Positions 61,270 to 64,000 of a stretch of DNA of 64,000 bases are shown here, piece after piece. The notes under the pieces are model-generated. The model was not told the origin of the DNA, did no database searches, and saw only the letters and a program-made list of their open reading frames with translations. Source of the DNA: an uncultured Pseudohongiella sp. (lineage in GTDB: Bacteria; Pseudomonadota; Gammaproteobacteria; Pseudomonadales; Pseudohongiellaceae); assembly GCA_951812715.1 (NCBI GenBank), contig OX638323.1:3328577-3392576 (forward strand). The letters run 5' to 3'. Every line of letters starts with the position of its first letter. The stretch's first letter is position 1. A program made the position numbers and the translations under genes.

Positions 61270-62359
61270 TGCCGGGCTGGCGCCGATGACGCTCTCCGGC
61301 GATGCCCTGCTTGGGGCGGCAGTCATGCTGGCGGTTTTTCTCGTTGTCCTTTTTGCCGGTTCGATATTCGTGCCGGGCCGCACGCTCGTTCTTGCCGACG
61401 CCGAAGGCGGCAACAGGGAGTTCAAACTGAACGGGTTCGCCCTGTTCCTGCTGATCGTGGCGGTGGCCGCTCTTTGCCAGTTTTTCGGCTGGTTCTCGCT
61501 TTCGGCGCTACATACGCATTTTGCCGCGTTGTTCGTGATGGCGAATGTTTTTTCCTTCGCGCTTTCCGGCTGGCTGTACCGGCGCGGCGAGGGGGCGCCG
61601 AATGCGCCGCCGGGATTCTGGCGCGGTTTCTTCATGGGTCGGGAACTCAACCCCACCGTGCTGGGCGTCGATTTGAAAATGTTCAGCTATCGTCCTTCCC
61701 TGATCGGCCTTGCGCTGCTCAATATCTCGTTCGCCGTCGTGCAATACGAGACTTACGGCCAGTTGACGCTGGGGATGGCGCTCTACCAGGCTTTCACGTT
61801 CACCTATGTGTTCAACTATTTCCAGTTCGAACAAGGCATGATCCACACTTGGGACATCATCAGCGAGCGCTTCGGCTGGATGCTCGTTTGGGGCGACTAC
61901 GCACTCGTGCCTTTCTTTTATTGCCTTGCTGGTTGGTGGCTGGTCGATGCGTCCGGGCCGGCGTTGCCGCCCCTGGCCGCTGCCGGCATCGTGTTGTTGT
62001 TCGTTTTCGGATTCTGGCTGTTCCGCGGCGCCAACGAGCAGAAACATCGCTTCAAACAGGACCCTGACACCATGATTTGGGGCAAACCCGCCGAGGCGCT
62101 CGACGGTCGTCTGCTCGTCTCGGGATTCTGGGGCATTGGGCGGCATCTCAACTATACCGGCGAAATCTGCATCTATCTTTCCTTTGCCTTGACCACGGGC
62201 TTCGTATCCTGGGCGCCGTTCCTGTTGCCGGCGTGGCTGGCGGGATTGCTGGTGCAAAGGTCGCGCCGCGACGAGCGCCGCTGCCGCGCGAAGTACGGCG
62301 AGCTCTGGAGTCGGTACACGCAGCGGGCGCGATTCGTGATGGCGCCTTACATCTACTGA
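61256..62359 (+). CDS. ERG4/ERG24-family sterol reductase (likely C-14 reductase)
   Basis: This is an integral-membrane sterol reductase of 367 residues with about nine hydrophobic segments. It belongs to the ERG4/ERG24 (DHCR7/TM7SF2) family: GRELNPTVLGVDLKMF near residue 128, WGIGRHLNYTGEI near 295 and the terminal block RRDERRCRAKYGELWSRYTQ, then MAPYIY. It uses NADPH to reduce a sterol double bond. I infer the delta-14 bond left by CYP51, because the CYP51 gene follows eight bases later; C-7 or C-24 reduction is the alternative. The start is ATG 61256 with GGAGG seven bases before it, inside the Rieske gene. Confidence 0.88.
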   Translation: MPPPDAGLAPMTLSGDALLGAAVMLAVFLVVLFAGSIFVPGRTLVLADAEGGNREFKLNGFALFLLIVAVAALCQFFGWFSLSALHTHFAALFVMANVFSFALSGWLYRRGEGAPNAPPGFWRGFFMGRELNPTVLGVDLKMFSYRPSLIGLALLNISFAVVQYETYGQLTLGMALYQAFTFTYVFNYFQFEQGMIHTWDIISERFGWMLVWGDYALVPFFYCLAGWWLVDASGPALPPLAAAGIVLLFVFGFWLFRGANEQKHRFKQDPDTMIWGKPAEALDGRLLVSGFWGIGRHLNYTGEICIYLSFALTTGFVSWAPFLLPAWLAGLLVQRSRRDERRCRAKYGELWSRYTQRARFVMAPYIY

Positions 62360-62367
62360 GGATTTCG

Positions 62368-63759
62368 ATGGCGCTTCAATCCCACAATGCGGAAGTTTCG
62401 GCGGAGACGGCCAGGGCCATTCCCGAGATGAGCGGAGGCTTGCCGCTGCTCGGACATCTACGGGAATTTCAGCGGGACCCGGTCGAATTTCTGCGCCGCG
62501 GCTGGCGCGAGTGTGGCGAAATGTTCCAATTCGGCATCGGTCCGCGCAAATTCGTCGTATTTGCGGGGCCTGAAGCCCACAACGCATTCTTCAAGGCGCC
62601 GGAAGAGACCCTCGACGCCAAGTCGGTGTATCAGTTTACCGTGCCTATCTTCGGCCGCGGCGTAGCCTACGACGTTTCTTCCGAAGTCTTGACCGAGCAA
62701 CTCGGATTCCTGTTTCCCGCGCTCAGGGAATCGGCTATGCGGCGCTATGTCCGCATCATGTTCGAGGAAACGGAACTTTTTTCCGATACGCTGGGGCAGG
62801 AGGGGGAAATCGACCTGCCTCACGCGATGAACGAACTCACGGTGAACATCGCGAGCCGCTGCTTTCTCGGCGAGGAAATTCGTAACGAGGTGGACTCCGG
62901 ATTCGCCGAGGCCTATCACGATCTTCAGAACGGCATCAACACGCTTGGCTTCTTTTTCCCGCGGCTGCCGACTCCGGCGCATTTGTCCCGGGACCGGGCG
63001 CGGCGACAAATAACCGAAATCTTCAGCGGCATCATGCGCGAAAGGCGGCGTACGGGCGCCCAGTCCGAAGACTTCATGCAAACCCTCATGGAGGCCCGGT
63101 ACAAGGACGGCCGGTCCTTGAGCGACAACGAGGTTACGGGACTGCTGTTGACGTCCCTGTTCGCGGGCCAGCATACCAGCGCGGTGCTCGCGTCCTGGAC
63201 CGGGCTTGAATTGCACCGGGAGCTTGCGTATCTCGACCGGGTGCGAGATGAGATGCGCGAAGTCTACGGCGAGGAAAGATTGCTGAGCTATGCGGGCCTG
63301 AAGCAGCAACCGCTACTGGAAAACGCGGTCCGCGAATGCGAACGGCTGCATCCGCCGCTGATCATTTTGATCCGCAAAGCGCTCAGGCCGCTGACTTATG
63401 GCAACTACACCGTGCCGGCCGGCGCGCTGGCGGTGGTGTCTCCGGCGCTTTCGCATCTCTTGCCGAATGTATTCGCGGACCCGGAAAAGTTTAATCCGGA
63501 CCGTTTTGCCCCGCCTGCCAGCGAGGAAAAGCAACACCCTCACGCCCTGATCGGCTTTGGCGGCGGCAAACACCGCTGCATGGGCAAGAACTTCGCCATC
63601 CTGCAAATCAAGGCGATCTGGGCCGTGCTGCTCGATCGATTCGATTTCATACTCGACAATCCGTTTCCCGCGCCGAATTATGGAAGCTGGGTGACAGGGC
63701 CCAGGCTGCCATGCCGACTTCGCTATCGACGCCGCTCGCAAGCGAGCATTTTCCACTGA
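62368..63759 (+). CDS. cyp51: Cytochrome P450 CYP51, sterol 14-alpha-demethylase
   Basis: This P450 of 463 residues removes the 14-alpha methyl of lanosterol-type sterols. Both CYP51 hallmarks are present: YQFTVPIFGRGVAYD (residues 88-102) and the I-helix FAGQHTS (265-271). The K-helix ExxR is ECER (323-326), and the heme loop FGGGKHRCMG places the ligand at Cys404. There is no transmembrane anchor, as in other bacterial CYP51 proteins, and no fused ferredoxin as in Methylococcus. The open frame reaches back to 62077, but that part is a shadow of the sterol reductase gene; ATG 62368 with GAGG upstream is the start. The end overlaps the next gene by 49 bases. Confidence 0.93.
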   Translation: MALQSHNAEVSAETARAIPEMSGGLPLLGHLREFQRDPVEFLRRGWRECGEMFQFGIGPRKFVVFAGPEAHNAFFKAPEETLDAKSVYQFTVPIFGRGVAYDVSSEVLTEQLGFLFPALRESAMRRYVRIMFEETELFSDTLGQEGEIDLPHAMNELTVNIASRCFLGEEIRNEVDSGFAEAYHDLQNGINTLGFFFPRLPTPAHLSRDRARRQITEIFSGIMRERRRTGAQSEDFMQTLMEARYKDGRSLSDNEVTGLLLTSLFAGQHTSAVLASWTGLELHRELAYLDRVRDEMREVYGEERLLSYAGLKQQPLLENAVRECERLHPPLIILIRKALRPLTYGNYTVPAGALAVVSPALSHLLPNVFADPEKFNPDRFAPPASEEKQHPHALIGFGGGKHRCMGKNFAILQIKAIWAVLLDRFDFILDNPFPAPNYGSWVTGPRLPCRLRYRRRSQASIFH

Positions 63760-64000
63760 GCGCCACTGAGCTGCCACGCTACGACATCGCCATTGTCGGC
63801 GGGGGTCCGGTAGGCAGCCTGTGCGCGCTGGCCCATGCGCGCAAGGGCGCCAGGGTTGCCCTGCTGGAAGCGAATCCCAAGGCGGCGCAACGGCTTGCCG
63901 GAGAGTGGCTGCATCCGCCAGCGGTGCGGATGTTGCAAAGCGTCGGCGTCAGTCTCGATGGACGACGGGGGTTTTTCCCCGGCAAGGGATTCGTCGTATT
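63711..64000 (+). CDS. FAD monooxygenase, probable squalene epoxidase (partial)
   Basis: Only the first 96 codons are in the window; the gene runs off the end. After a short lead, the FAD-binding start is clear (YDIAIVGGGPVGSLCALAHA, then VALLEA), followed by GEWLHPPAVRMLQSVGV, which sits where squalene epoxidases and UbiH-type hydroxylases have their conserved GExLxPxxxxxLxxxG block. The family uses FAD and O2. I infer squalene epoxidation because it follows CYP51 in a sterol cluster; a UbiH-type hydroxylase is the alternative. The ATG at 63711 lies inside the end of the CYP51 gene, so translation is coupled. Confidence 0.65.
   Translation, partial: MPTSLSTPLASEHFPLSATELPRYDIAIVGGGPVGSLCALAHARKGARVALLEANPKAAQRLAGEWLHPPAVRMLQSVGVSLDGRRGFFPGKGFVV

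Noticed and set aside
62077..62367. N-terminal extension of the CYP51 frame by 97 codons
   Set aside because: It overlaps the sterol reductase gene in another frame, and the CYP51 family start matches ATG 62368 with a ribosome site.

Overview
The window comes from a GC-rich bacterial chromosome, most likely a Gammaproteobacterium. The DUF2333 protein, single-strand binding protein (ssb) near a divergent uvrA, molybdopterin molybdenumtransferase (moeA), a DUF5916 outer-membrane protein, Tat-exported oxidoreductases and an autotransporter barrel all fit that group. The species cannot be named from sequence alone. Only one RNA gene is visible, tRNA-Arg(TCG) at 50075-50151.

Layout. 1-2.4 kb: a decayed IS256-family insertion sequence and a second, partial copy. 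2.5-12.7 kb: mostly core genes (SulP transporter, DUF2333 protein, lipoprotein, moeA, SDR reductase, ssb, a coiled-coil membrane protein, uvrA). 12.7-19.4 kb: a DUF2089 regulator/membrane protein/hydrolase operon, a DUF433-DUF5615 toxin-antitoxin pair whose toxin carries a nonsense codon, and a large M14 metallopeptidase with a truncated duplicate of its 3' end 3.4 kb away. 19.4-22.0 kb: a two-gene operon of an FAD oxidoreductase and a fatty-acid-desaturase-like di-iron enzyme. 22.0-30.2 kb: a long minus-strand operon (DUF2141 protein, carotenoid oxygenase, LytS-type kinase, MacB-like permease, MacA-like adaptor, ATPase, LytTR regulator). 30.4-35.6 kb: a Tat-exported GMC dehydrogenase with its small subunit, an NCS2 permease with an added C-terminal domain, and a fumarylacetoacetate hydrolase-family protein with a signal peptide, followed by four 78-bp tandem repeats.

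36-57 kb is dominated by two very large repetitive minus-strand surface or secreted proteins. The first is a 3626-residue autotransporter with 14 identical 121-residue Calx-beta-type repeats, seven Ig-like repeats and a C-terminal barrel. The second is an RTX protein of about 1925 residues made almost wholly of calcium-binding nonapeptides. A DUF5916 protein, the tRNA and a DUF1801 protein lie between them.

57.4-64.0 kb is the most notable region. After a small membrane protein and a PD40 propeller protein comes a tightly coupled plus-strand operon: a 3-beta-hydroxysteroid dehydrogenase-like SDR (SdmB-like), a Rieske oxygenase (SdmA-like), an ERG4/ERG24-family sterol reductase, CYP51 and the start of a squalene-epoxidase-like FAD monooxygenase cut by the window end. 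Together these look like a bacterial sterol biosynthesis cluster covering squalene epoxidation, C-14 demethylation, C-14 reduction and C-4 demethylation. The oxidosqualene cyclase is not in view and would be expected just beyond position 64000 or elsewhere in the genome.
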